Shown here: in pieces, positions 23,641-36,600 of the stretch | How the letters are laid out: every line of letters starts with the position of its first letter | Position numbering within the stretch: position 1 is the first letter of the stretch | Source of the DNA: Macrosoma leucophasiata | Taxonomy: Eukaryota; Arthropoda; Insecta; Lepidoptera; Hedylidae | Length of the DNA: 64,000 nt | Direction of reading: 5' to 3' | NCBI GenBank assembly: GCA_036365455.1 | Contig: JAWQUS010000010.1 | Location: 16,066,501-16,130,500 of the forward strand | Notes under the pieces: model-generated | The model's database searches: none | What the model saw: the letters and a program-made list of their open reading frames with translations, nothing else | What the model was told of the DNA's origin: nothing | Position numbers and translations under genes: made by a program

Positions 23641-23888
23641 AAGACAAAGTACATAATACTAAAATTTTGTAATAAAGTAAGTAGGTAATCCCACACAAAG
23701 AGGATATAAATGAAAATTTTAGACTGCCCCAAATAGCCGTCAAGTCACGAACGAACGCCATCATCCACACCACACCTTTACCCACTATCACTAACCAACC
23801 TAATTATGAAAACGTCGCACTTTTCGTTTCTATTAATTTATTCGCATTATTAACATGCAATGTTATAGAAGGTTACTCATTATTTTTG
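23641..23888. other. Intergenic DNA, no feature defined
   Basis: Short non-repeat stretch upstream of the next family X copy. Confidence 0.3.
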
Positions 23889-24151
23889 ATTGGTGGTAGA
23901 GCTCCAGTGATGGAGCTCGCGGGCGTAGGCACCACCGCATCACCTTATATAGGTACTTGCCGCTAAATGGTACTTAGTGTTCAGCACTATCGTGTTCCGG
24001 TCATTTGGTAATGTATGGCCCTGTAATTTCCCGCACAGAGGCATAACACCTTAGGCCTCAGGAGTGGTAACGCATCTGCATTTTGACCTCGGTCACTTAA
24101 CATCAATGTGAACTGCATGCTTGTTTGCCACTTCCATTACATTAAAAAAAA
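23889..24151 (+). repeat. Family X repeat
   Basis: Starts TTGGTGGTAGAGCTCCAGTG (the conserved 5' boundary) and ends CATTAAAAAAA. A short internal deletion removes part of the GGTC...CACTTAAC segment. It lies just upstream of the elongase start exon. Confidence 0.85.
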
Positions 24152-24528
24152 TGTATTTATCCTATTAATTTATTTATTTCTTAAGTTCTGTGCCGCAAAA
24201 GGAAAAATAGAATCATTATACATAGTACCCATCATTCGTGCGTCTGTCTGTCTGACTCTGTTTATTTATTCACCCATACGTCCACCTGACACATTTTCAG
24301 AAAATGACCATACCATCCTTTGTTTTTGAAACACGTGGGCCAAAAATGTTGAGAGAAATACGAAAAACCAATCTTTGCCTATAGAATACAAGTATTTAAG
24401 GTTGCAAAGAAAATCTGGCAATTATGCCTCGTTCTCTTCCTCTCCCTCGTCGCACGAGCAAGACTCGCACCTGGCCGATGATTAAAAATGTATAATGGCA
24501 TATTCAAAAATGTTTCTTTTTATTCCAG

Positions 24529-24604
24529 ATTCATCATTGTGAGTGTGTTAGGAAGATGGAGAGCGTCGTTGCTTGGTACAATGATCTCATGGACAATAAG
24601 AGCG
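24529..24604 (+). CDS. Elongase exon with start codon (5' UTR plus residues 1-16)
   Basis: The acceptor TATTCCAG ends at 24528 and the donor GTAAGC starts at 24605. The exon has 27 nt of leader, then ATG at 24556 encoding [16 protein letters not shown] plus the first base of an Asp codon. That Asp is completed by the next exon to give the family motif DNKSDPRVNDW, which fixes both the junction and the start. Because the exon opens with a splice acceptor, at least one non-coding exon should lie further upstream. Confidence 0.9.
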
Positions 24605-27600
24605 GTAAGCATTTTTATACCAATATTTCATCAAAACTCAATAAACTTTAAGAATAGGGATGTTTCCTAGGTACTTATTACTTAGTACTATTACTTTTTA
24701 TCATATCATATATATGAAAGTTTCATGTAAATTAAATGTAATATTATATGATAAAAGGTGAATTCTAAAATTAGTAACGAAAAATAGTAAAAAAAATTGA
24801 CTCAGAAATTAAAATAATTTCACTTTAGAATCTTTGTACTTTTGAATTAAATAGAATAGAGAAATTTACTGTCAGCTCAAGAATGACACCAAGATTTTAG
24901 AGAATGAAAAGCGTGAGAGGAATAAAGTGGAAGCTGACGAGAGACTGGCGAAGAGCTTTGAGACTAACAAGACGACCTCTATTGGCCGGTGAAAAAGTCT
25001 AAAAGCTCTTTTCCAGTTTTTTGGAATGAATAGAATAAAAACTAAGGAGAGTGACAATCTTGAGAACACACAAGATGTGTTAAAACGATGGGCGAGTATT
25101 ATGGGAAAATGTATGATTGTGCTCACAATACTGACGCCGCAGTTACTGACATAACGGTGGCAGCTTGTGAGGATATAGCATTGAGATTGTATGGGCGATA
25201 GAAAGTTTGAAATGTGAAAAGGCTACGGGTGCTGATCAGTTTTCTGCCGAAATTATTAATAATGGTGTTGCCGTTTGGGATTCTTTCTGGGTGCAGTGCA
25301 ACATTTGCTGGAGATTTTTTACTGGTGGTAGAGCTCCAGTGACGGAGCTCGCAGGCGTGGGCCACCGCATTACCTAATATACTTGCCGCTAAACGGTAGT
25401 GTTCATTCAGCACTATCGTGTTCCGGTCAGATGGTAATGTACGACCCTGTAATTTCTGGCACAGAGGCATAACACCTTAGGCCTCAGAAATGGTAACGCA
25501 TCTGCATTTTGACCTTGGTCTTTGTGTAAGTGTCTATAGGCTGCAGTCATCACTTAACATCAATGAACTGAATGAACTGAACTGCATGCTTGTTTGCCAC
25601 TTCCATAACATAAAAAAAAGATCCGTCGGAATCCTAAAGGACTGGCGGTGTACGGTCATCGTGTCTTTGTATAAAGTCAAGGGTTCACGAATGGACTGCA
25701 TCAGCTATGATTAAATTTAATATAATGAGAAATAATATTAAAATAATAAATCCAACAATTAAGTCTTTATAAGTAAAAAATGGATGGAATGGAATTTTAT
25801 CTATATTTCTATTAATTCCTAATGGGTTATATCAGTTTGGCAGTTAAAGTGGTTTCAGAACTGGTAGAGGACGTATGGAAAGTTTTCTCCCTCCGCATCA
25901 TCGTAGAGAAGCATCCGACTGTGAGCCAGAAGGTTTTTTTTTTGCAGTTTTGTGGATTTGGAGAAAGCATTTGATAGAGTATTACGAAAGGAGCTGTGGG
26001 ACATTTTTTCCAGAGTATGGTATTGACGGCAATCTTCTTCGTTCAGTACAATCCACGTATTAGGACTGTCAAGCATGTGTGCCGGTAAATGGGAACATGT
26101 CACCCTGGTTTGATGTTGACATCGGTGTCAGACAGGGTTGCGTGTGTTCGTATTGGCTGCTTATTATATCGCTGACCATTATCGCCCAATCCCGTCAATC
26201 TCGAACGGGATCTCGTCAAATTATGCTTCGGGATTGATCCCGAAAAATACACGGGATCTCGCAAGATCGGGATTGCATTCTTTAATTGTCATATAGTGTC
26301 CCATTTACCCTTGCGCGGGGACATGGATCCAAAACGTAGAGGTCTTTTCGAGATTTTTAATGCAATTTGTATGTATGTATCTTTACGCCAGGTCCCTAAC
26401 GGGGTAGGCAGAGAGTGTAGAGCAATTTGTCATAGGATATATTCAGTTTTTGCCGACCGCAAAAGCGGCTTACTATATTTTCCTTAATTTTTCCAATAAT
26501 TAGGCAATACCTATATCTTAATATATATAAATCTCGTGTCACAATGTTTGTCCTCAATGGACTCCTAAACCACTTAACCGATTATAACAAAATTCGCACA
26601 CCATGTGCAGTTCGATCCAACTTGAGAGATAGGATAGCTTACATTACGCTATGACTAATAGGAGCAGAGCAGCGCGGGCGAAGCCGGAGCGGGCCGCTAG
26701 TAATAATATATATTTTGACTGGTAGTAGAGCTCCAGTGACGGAGCTCGCGGGCGTAGGCGCCACCGCATTACCTATGTACTTGCCGCTAAATGGTAGTGC
26801 TCAGCACTATCGTGTTCCGGTCAGGTAATGTACGGCTCTGTAATTTCCGGCACAGAGGCATAACACCTTAGGCCTCAGGAGTGGTAGCGCATCTGCATTT
26901 TGACGTTGGTCTTTGTGTGGGTGTCTAAAGGCTGCAGTCATCACTTTACATCTATGTAAACTGAATGCTTGTTTGCCATTTCCATTACATAAAAAAAATA
27001 TTGGAAGGCACGTCCGTGGCGACTGGCCACATTGTTTTTTTTTTTTTGATAAAACTTTGAAAAAATGGCACTTTGATACATTAAGGTTTGCCTTACCTAT
27101 CAGCCTTTGGAAGTTGTTTAAGAATTAGGCCTAGAGCCCTTTGAGATGATTTCCCGGTGAAGTACACTACGGTCATCTTGAAAGCTTATAACTACCTATT
27201 AGGAAACTTGGCGCTTGACCAATTGGGCAATAATAAAAACTATATTTGATTGATTTTGGATAAACAGAGAGTGTTTTGACTGTACACGGCGTATGAACGA
27301 ATTCACGTATTTATCTCGATACCTGCATTCATTACAGTCTACAAATCACACTGATACGTCGCAGCTGATTTACTCATGAACTACTATTCCTTTATATATG
27401 AAAACTTTTAGTTCATATGATTTATGTTGTAGTAGATCAGATTTATATTCGAAGAGAATAAAGACGAACTAGGTAGGTATATCTCTTTTACCGTCACAGT
27501 TGAGTAGCGTCAAATGAAGAAAATACCGCACGATTGACGAGAATTGTTTATTTTTAGTAAGTTTTACCTCTTTAGCAGTAGTTAGTAGGTACTCGTACTC

Positions 27601-30600
27601 GAAAACAAAAGAACCATTTTTCGTGCACGTTATCATAAGATTATAGTTAGAAATACTACCTACAACATTAGGCTGATTCCCAGACTTTTAGTACTTACTG
27701 ATTTATTTATTCGTGAAACTGGAAAAAAAGAAAAAATATATATTTAGTTGCCTTCAAAAACTGTTCTTTTTTTCAGTATTATGTGGTATAGGTACGTAAT
27801 AACAGTTGGTAGTTGAAAATCTGGCGGAACTACATAAACAAAATAGGTAATAAAATATCTACGTTGTATACCTACTACGACGGCAGTGCCGTCTCTTAAA
27901 ACATAGTCGTAATGTTTTCTTTGGTTGAAAGATGAAAATAGTAGGTATATGATGTAGGTACTTACCCACATCAGTAAATGCATGATTTCATGTGTAATTT
28001 GTAAAACTTGTTATGATATTTCACATTGTTCTATGGCCGCTCCGATGGGACTCACATCGGTACTTATATGCGTAAGTGTACAAGTAACAAGTATAGGTTC
28101 CTTCCCATACCAGAAAGATTACGTAAAATAGTGATTATTTCTTTCTTGTTAGCATCAATTGGGTGTTGCATCGACTTACAATACCTAGAACGCAGTATAT
28201 CACAGTGCGAGATAAAAAAATGCTCTCTCACGTAACGTAACTGTTTCAATTTGTGAGATAATTGACATTATCGTTATTATAATTATTATACCAGTGGAAA
28301 TATTAACAACAAGAATGGTAATTATGACATGTAAATTAAAACCATGTAGATAGTGCATAAGTGGTTGGTGACCACGGAAAAACACTGACATCTGTATAAA
28401 ACTCCCAAACAAAGATTCATTCCCGTCTTTTTTTTGGTGTTTTACCTACCAGTATGTAGGTAGGTACTTTACTATAAATTACCGTCTATTTGAAACACTA
28501 GCGCCGCCGTTAACTACCGTTTATTAAAATGTAGTAACTAGATAATACTTCCTAGCTAGGCTCTTCTGCAGCTCAGAAGTTCATGGAGGCTCTTTATTTT
28601 GTTTTGCCTACGCATATTAAATAATATGTGTGTTCATAGAATCCTAGAAATCATTTTTTTTTATGTAATAAAAGTGGCAAACAAGCATGCAGTTCACATT
28701 GATGTTAAGTGATGACGGCAGCCTATAGACCCTTACGCAATGACCATAGGTCAAAATGCAGATGCGTTGCCACTCCTGAGGCCTAAGGTGTTATGCCTCT
28801 GTGCCGGAAATTACAGGGTCGTACATTACCACCTGACCGGAACACGATAGTGCAGAACACTAACATTTAGCGGCAAGCATATTAGGTAATGCGGCGGTGC
28901 CTACGCCCGCGAGCTCCGTCACTGGAGCTCTACCACCAGTAAAAAGTTAGCACCGTATTCTAAAATATAGAGGTTGGTCGATAAAGTATGTGCTCTACAT
29001 TTCACAAAGATATTATTTCGTTCGTTCAGAACATTGTATGAATGCCAACGTTTATATAATCAATACCTGTATGTTTTCTTGGTTACGAAAAAGAGGCGGC
29101 GACACTGTTGAAACAAGGGCATGTACTGTGAGCTGTTGACTTGTTCAGGTCAAATAGTTCAGCGAACCTGCACATATTAACCACTCAACTTTATTTTTAC
29201 TTACAACGACAAAGACTCTGCGTTAGGCTCATATGATGTAGACAAACAAAACCTTACTTACCTTTTTATGTGATAGAAATAGCCGAAATAACAAACGGGA
29301 CATGGCTGGGTTGGACCAGATTGGACATAGCAAAACATCAATGAAGTACTCATTGATGTTAGTAGGTTTAGTCCTCCTGTGACGTAGGTTAAAAGTGGAA
29401 GCAGTCTGTATCTCAAAATCTGTCTATTGCTAGATTATTATGCGCGACATCTAGAAGCGCCCATGGCCCGGCGGCTGGTGTAGATCGTAAGCGATCTACT
29501 CGGTTAAGCACTACGGGCGCGGTCGGGTAGTGTGATGGGTGACCGCTAGTGGCAAATTAAAAATGCGCGTTTCCGTGCTTCGGAGGGCACGTCAAGCCGT
29601 CGGTCCCGGTTGCTATCGATAGATAGCAGTCGTTAAACCTTGTCGGAAGCCCAATGGGCGGTTTGAAAACATCCGACAGCGGGTTGGCCACTAACCCACC
29701 CACCTCCACAAATCGCATAGGAGCAGCGTGGTGGAGTAAGCTCCAAGACTCCTCCCAAAAACAAAAAATAGGGGAGAGACTCGTGCCCAGCAGTGGGACG
29801 TATAATGGGTTGCCATTATTATGCGCGACATCTACCAATAATGGAATGGTCTTATTCACCACATTCACCTAAACCAAAACGAAAACTGCATTATAGTAAA
29901 TTCTTAGCTTCAGGGATGTCAGCACACTGGTACATACAACAGTGTGTAGCTACTTTGTACTTTGTTTTGTTAGAAATTCAAACGGTACGGCAATAGTAGC
30001 GACATATAACGAAATTATAAGGAATGCTATCTGTACTAAAAGTAACTGATAATCGATAAGTTTTTCAGCCATTCCTTCTATAAGTATCGAATCAAATAAG
30101 TATCCGTAACCGAAACTATCCCAAAGTAACGGATAAACAAAAATAATTTCATATCCGTAATCGGCATAATATTATTCATATATCGGTTTATGAATACGGA
30201 TCCAGATCCGAAATGTCATACCCGTAACATACCTAAATTATTGATGAAACTTTCAGAAGGTATATCGCTTGAAACACTTGCATCATTATCTCTGTGCAAC
30301 TCTTGCTCGTTGCTGCTTATACTCGTAAGTCTAAGGCGCCTTGAAGTCCTTATGATTGTCAATACACTTGGAGTTTGTACCACAAACACCCTGTCATGGT
30401 CTATCAATAAATGTATGTACGGCTAACGTTCGTCACATCGCATTATTTATTTACTAATCAAGCCACAAATTCACACATACATGCATGCTGTACGTAAATC
30501 GTTTACCATATTTGTGTTGTTCGGGTTGGGTCGCATTACTAGTGTTGTGCATGTTTGTCAGGGTTTAATACACATAAACAAATATTTGCTTTATAAATGC

Positions 30601-33600
30601 CGTCATTTTCTCTATACAGGCTGACGCATTTTCCGATCATTTTTCTTGGAAACTTAATCCACATTGAAAGTATCATCTTATTCTTATTGAAAAGCAAATG
30701 AAAGTTCGAACTCTGAAATAAATATTTAAATTAACACTATCAAGTGATAAATTTATACCATAATATGTGATACCTACATGAATATACATATAAGAAACTC
30801 GTTTACTTGTATTTTTAGCAGTAATCTGGAATTTCTAGAATTATAAAAACGAGTATAGTCTATTAGTCTTAATTGCTACTCTAGCTACACTAAGATGTCC
30901 TCCAAGAACAAAGAACGAGAACGTATTTTTGCGGCAACCTGTATAATCACTTTTCGCGCCTTCTTTTCCTGTATTTGTTGTACTATTTGTAATTATATTT
31001 AGATCCCATTGCAGGATATTTTATATTGTGTTAAGTAATAAACACGGTAATTTAATTTTGTGCGAATTTGTCTTCCCTTATGTATGCAAACATCCGGACG
31101 TTCCTACTATGCTTAAGGAAATCCTTCACTTATATGCTGTAATTACGATGTATAGCCAACGTTCAAGCTCAGGTCATTTACACGGCCTTAACTTTTAATT
31201 GGTCGTAAGGTTCAAGACCTTTTTGTACCTTCATCATATATAAATATTTGCGATTCTTTTTAAGAATCCGTATGAAACACGCAAATCAAAATGCGCGCTA
31301 GAGCTTTGCGTGTATGAGATCGTTAATCTGATTTTTATAAATATCTGCCCTCTGTTATGTGTAACATTTAAATTATTTTCGTATTTATAACACTGATTCA
31401 TATCATTTTTAATTTATATAGGTTTGAACAATACGCTTATATTGTACTGCCGGGACGGATAGTGGACTTTGTGCCAAATATCAATCTACTTTAAACCTTC
31501 TTTACTCATCAATTGTTTTCATACACGCACAACTTCTCTCTTTGTCGTCAAATTCGAGATATGTATATGATCTATTTATAGGTTTTTCTTTAAATATGTA
31601 TATGATTTTGATAGGTTTTTCTTTTATCTAATGATTGTGACAAACAAATATGCAGTTCGCATTTAAGTGAATTTGAATACTGCAACTAATAGACGTCTAT
31701 ACAAAAACTGGAGATCAATAGGCATATGCGTTGCCACGTCTGAGATCTAAGTTGTATTGCCCCGATGATAGTTATTACGGGACCATTACCATTAACAACA
31801 GTGCTGAACACTCTGTAGTTTTCGGTAGTTCAGCAGTTTGGCGGCAAATAAATAAGGTAATGCGGTGGACGCCCTCGAACTATGAAACTGGAACTCTACC
31901 ACCAGTAAAGGTTCAATAAGGAATGTTTTATTACAGATCCGCGCGTGAACGACTGGGCAATGATGTCGTCGCCGTGGCCCACCCTGACCGCATGCCTATG
32001 CTACGCGTTCTGTGCGCGGAAGTTGGGACCGACGCTCATGGCCAATCGGAAACCCTTCGAGCTGAGGAACGTCCTTATAGTCTACAATTTTGCGCAAACA
32101 ATCTTCAGCGCGTGGATCTTTTATGAGGTAAACACCTACTTTGTTTACATTGATGACATCGACATTCAATATTGTGTAGATAGATAATTACGGTTTTTGC
32201 TTCATTGTAATTGCAAAATCCAATGAAGGCAATTTAATGTATTGTTTTTTTTTGCTGTACATTTATTAAATTGTAATTATATTCATAGAAACCTTATCTA
32301 ATAATCTTGTTTCCACACCTTCCAAAAATTCGGCGACGTTTTGAATAAGTTAGTTAACTTCAAACATATTTTAAAAAACTATTCCCATCAATGTCACCTA
32401 CATCGGTAATGGAAAATGTAATGAGGAAAACTAGCAAAAACAGAAGCTTGACTAATCTAATACAAGTGTTATATGGCCATATTGTATGTTAAATATATTT
32501 CATACAAGTGCACTTCTATCCTTTAACAACGGTAGGTAGATACTTGATGGCGACGTTTATATAATGACCGAGTGGTAGTTAGGTACGTGCGTAAGTTAGT
32601 GTTGACCCCTCGTTTATGTGTTCGACACGTGATATCTTCACATGCTACAACAACAATAAGGTCGCCTTCTGGACACGCGGACTGTAATGCTGTTTGTTCA
32701 CCTTTACCTTGAGCTTTATCTTTCGCAATGAACAACGGTCAAATTTCTATAAGGGATGGACCTGAAATGTACACAATCGAGTTCAAGTGTAATTTTATTG
32801 CTTCATCAGAAACTCAATCTCATTTAAAAACAATATCTATATAGTCAAGAAATTTAATGTCGCTATCCGTTTAGTTTAGATATTTTTACACTCCATAATT
32901 TTACAATCGCTGAATGACCGTTTTCTTCAGTCTGGGTTGGGACATGACATCGATGATATTACCTACCACAACATGCCGCAAATAATCTAAATCTGGAATC
33001 ATCGATATAATTGTTTTCTTCGAATTAATTTAAAACAGTAACTAGCTATAGTAATACATGTAAAACATTGATTTAGCACCTATGTACATATTGTATTGAA
33101 TTGAATAACCTATAAATATTAGCTGACCATGAAGAAATAGAATAATCAAATCGGTATCTCAAATACATCAATCTCATATAGAAAATGGAATGTTTATTTG
33201 TGCGAGTGATAAAATAGTACTAAATTTCTTTTCTTTCTGACTTCGAAAAAAATTTTTTTTTATTTATTAGTGGTTTTTGGTACTTAACGCATATTTGTAC
33301 GTAATCTGGTACGATTTGACCATTGCTCTTATCATACTCATCATACTTGCACATCAAAAGCTACGTATCAGATCCACAATGTGTGGCCAACCTTTAAACA
33401 TAGCTGTTGTACTAATTAAACGTAACGCGCAAAAGTTATGTTTCTTTCTGTTAAGAACTCCATATTTTGATTTGTACAAAATAAAAACTGATCTTTCCCG
33501 CCAGCAGTATAGTAGCCATTCATATTAATTAATATTTTATTTTTCTTATTTCGGTGAGATAAATATATTGTAAAAATCGAAAAATGTTATGTGGTTTTAC

Positions 33601-36600
33601 AAAATTTTATTTCAAAGTAATTTCACCTTGTACCTACCTTTTTTGTTCAAATGCCGTAACTCTTTATGTTTTTGCTTCGTACACCTTATTATTATAAAAC
33701 GTCTTGCGTAACTTTAAACTTCCACAAATATCAGTGACAGGGGAACTGGTGAAAAAATTGTCCCAATTTACAGCAAAATTAGACAGACATAATATACCAT
33801 ACCAACACCTGCTCCCTACATAGATCCAACCTGCCCTTCCCCTCCCTCCCCGATTGGAGAGAAGAGATTGTATAGAAGAAATGGTGGCAATAGGCTTTAC
33901 TGCACTTACTACTTCTCACTACGCTCATTTTCATACAAAATTTATAAAACACTACCCTTCCCAGCGATCGTCATATCGCCTTGTCGCCATGAAATATATT
34001 TTACAACCTATTCTCATACCCATCAAATATACACAAACAGTTCTTGAAATCGTTCGAGCCGCTAGCTTATTCCTATTAGTTCGATCGTCGAACTAGTGAG
34101 ATTTTTTTTTCTCATCTGTTCGACAGTCGCACTAGTGAGATTTTTTTTCTCATTTGTCTCGTGTTGGTTAGGCGTGATTTAGCTTGGTTAGGTCGAAGGG
34201 CTCCTAAGGTTTTTTTTCTGACAGTAGTACGAATGAGAAAAAAAAATCCCACTAGTTCGACGGTTGAACAGAATTCAATAAAATTTCACTTGAACTCGAT
34301 TCCGTACATTTCAGGTCCATCTCTTTTAGAAATTTGACCATTGTTCATTGCGCAAGATAAAAGGTGTCCAAACAGCATTACAGTCCGACATTACGTTTTG
34401 TTCGACCGTCGAACAGATGAGAAAAAAGATCTCACTAGTTCGACGGTCGAACAGATGAGAAAAAAAATCTCACTAGTTCGACGATTGAACTAATCGGAAT
34501 AAAGGGCGCCGCTTCGGAGTAATACGAACACAAATACCGTGGCACGAGATTTTTACATTATATTAGTAGAAGACATAAATAATATAATCTATACTCTATA
34601 ATATAAGCTTATATCAGGAAGATTTTTATCTACTCATTTCAATTCTATGAGAGTAATGAATCGGATTGTTTGTTAATTAAAAGTAATTCACAGAATAACA
34701 TTATTATTGTCTTCGTATTTTCCCAGTTATTATTATTATTTGTGTGCCATTCTAGTCTCGCATCGAATATCATAGAAAGATGGAAGTAGGTTTCCAGAAG
34801 TCAATATGAGATACATATTTATTAACGATTTTTTTTCTAATTATTAAAAAAAATGTTTTTTGTTTTTCTTCACAGTACCTGATGAGTGGATGGTGGGGTC
34901 ACTATGATTTTAGTTGTCAGCTTGTCGATTATTCGCGGAGTCCAAAAGCCATGAGGGTAAATACTTATCTATGTTCTCTTTCAAGCTCTTTGTTACTAAA
35001 ACTCATGTTTAATCTAAATTAATCCTTCTGGCTACCAGAGAAATATGACAATTGATTTCTTAAGATTATTGTTCACGGACCCTATAAGGTTCATCTGTTG
35101 CTTCAAGGATTAAACAAAAAAACACTAACTTACTTAATTTGTTTTTCAAAGTATGCAATAATATTCTATAGCCTTTTATTGGGACCGCAATATAGGAGCA
35201 ACATAAGACCTTTGGCTCGGCACAGACAGACCACCGTCTTCAACCACTTTTTATTGTTTATTATTTGTATACGATTTGTAGGAGTACGATGCGGTGTGGT
35301 CTGTGGCCGCTAGCGCTACAGCTACATATTAGTATTTAACGGTCAGCAACTTTTGCCTGTCGCCGGTAGACCGTGTGCGTTGAGCTTAAGATCTTTTGCA
35401 AGTGTCATAAATTACAACGCCGTTTTATCTATACAAATAAATAAAATTGGAGTGTTTGTTTGTAATATTAAAATAACCGCTTTTTACTAAATGCATATGT
35501 ATGTATACACGGTACATATACCAAAACATTTTTTTTTACAATTTTTGTCTATCTGTCTGTTGGTTTGGCGGGGCTAATCTTGGGAACGGCTCTACCGATT
35601 TTGACGGGAGTTTCACTGGCAGATAGCTTATGTAATAAGGAGTAACTTAGGCTACTTTAATACTAGCTGCGCCCACGACTTCATCTGGTTAGATACTGAA
35701 CAATCATAAATTCTCACGCGAATGAAGTCGCGGGCACAGCTAGTTAATTTATAAACGTAGATGTAGAACAAAAAATTTACAACTGACTTATCCATTTATT
35801 TAATGTGGATGAAATTGGCCACGCAGGTAATGAAATAGAGCATTAAATTAACAAGAATAATAATAGAGATCAAGTATGAGTAGGTATATTTGTTTTCCTT
35901 CTAAGTTATAATTTCAACTGCTATGAAGACTTACTTATGAAATCTTATATTAAGTATATGCTAGTTAATTACAGAGATTTAAAGACAAACATCGGCTTTC
36001 GGATATTTATATAAGTTTAAATCCTCTCCAAAGTGTATTTTTTCCTGGAATAAAAAATAATATGAAAAACACACGTGATTACAGTTGAAAGAAACAGATA
36101 TTTTTTTTTATGTTATGGAAGTGGCAAACAAGCATGCAGCTTACATTGATGTTAAGTGATGACTGCAGCCTTTAGACACCCACATTAAGACAAATGTCAA
36201 AATGCAGATGCGTTACCACTCCTGAGGCCTAAGGTGTTATGCCTCTGTGCCGGAAATTACAGGGCCGTACATTACCACCTGACCGGAACACGATAGTGCT
36301 GAACACTACCATTTAGCGGCCAGTATATTAGGTAATGCGGTGGTGTCTACGCCTGAGCTCGCTCAGTCACAGGATCTCTACCATCAGAAGAATTAATAAT
36401 ATTCGCTAACATTGTTTATTTGTACTTTTTTTTTGGGATTCTACTATATTTTACCTATTTTTTTGAGAGAGTGTACACGACGTAGGCCACTTGGCAACAT
36501 CTCTTTTGACAATAAGGTTCCGTGTGAAGTATCGTAGAACTAAGGAAGGAACTCCAGGAATATGAATTAAAAGATAATATTGTAAAGAAAAATTTGACTT

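Larger units (their letters stand above)
24605..31936 (+). other. Elongase intron 1
   Basis: A phase-1 intron of 7.3 kb bounded by GTAAGC and TTACAG. It holds a LINE RT pseudogene, four family X copies, a Helitron and a 5S-like SINE. The unassigned parts (27000-28650, 28944-29430, 30026-31631) show no gene. Confidence 0.85.
32128..34875 (+). other. Elongase intron 2
   Basis: A phase-0 intron, GTAAAC to CACAG. It contains a foldback satellite and an inverted pair of ~130-bp segments described separately. The remainder is AT-rich with no gene. Confidence 0.85.

Noticed and set aside
29454..29580. True 5S rRNA gene
   Set aside because: Only the promoter-like half resembles 5S, the sequence continues into a SINE body, and target duplications are present.
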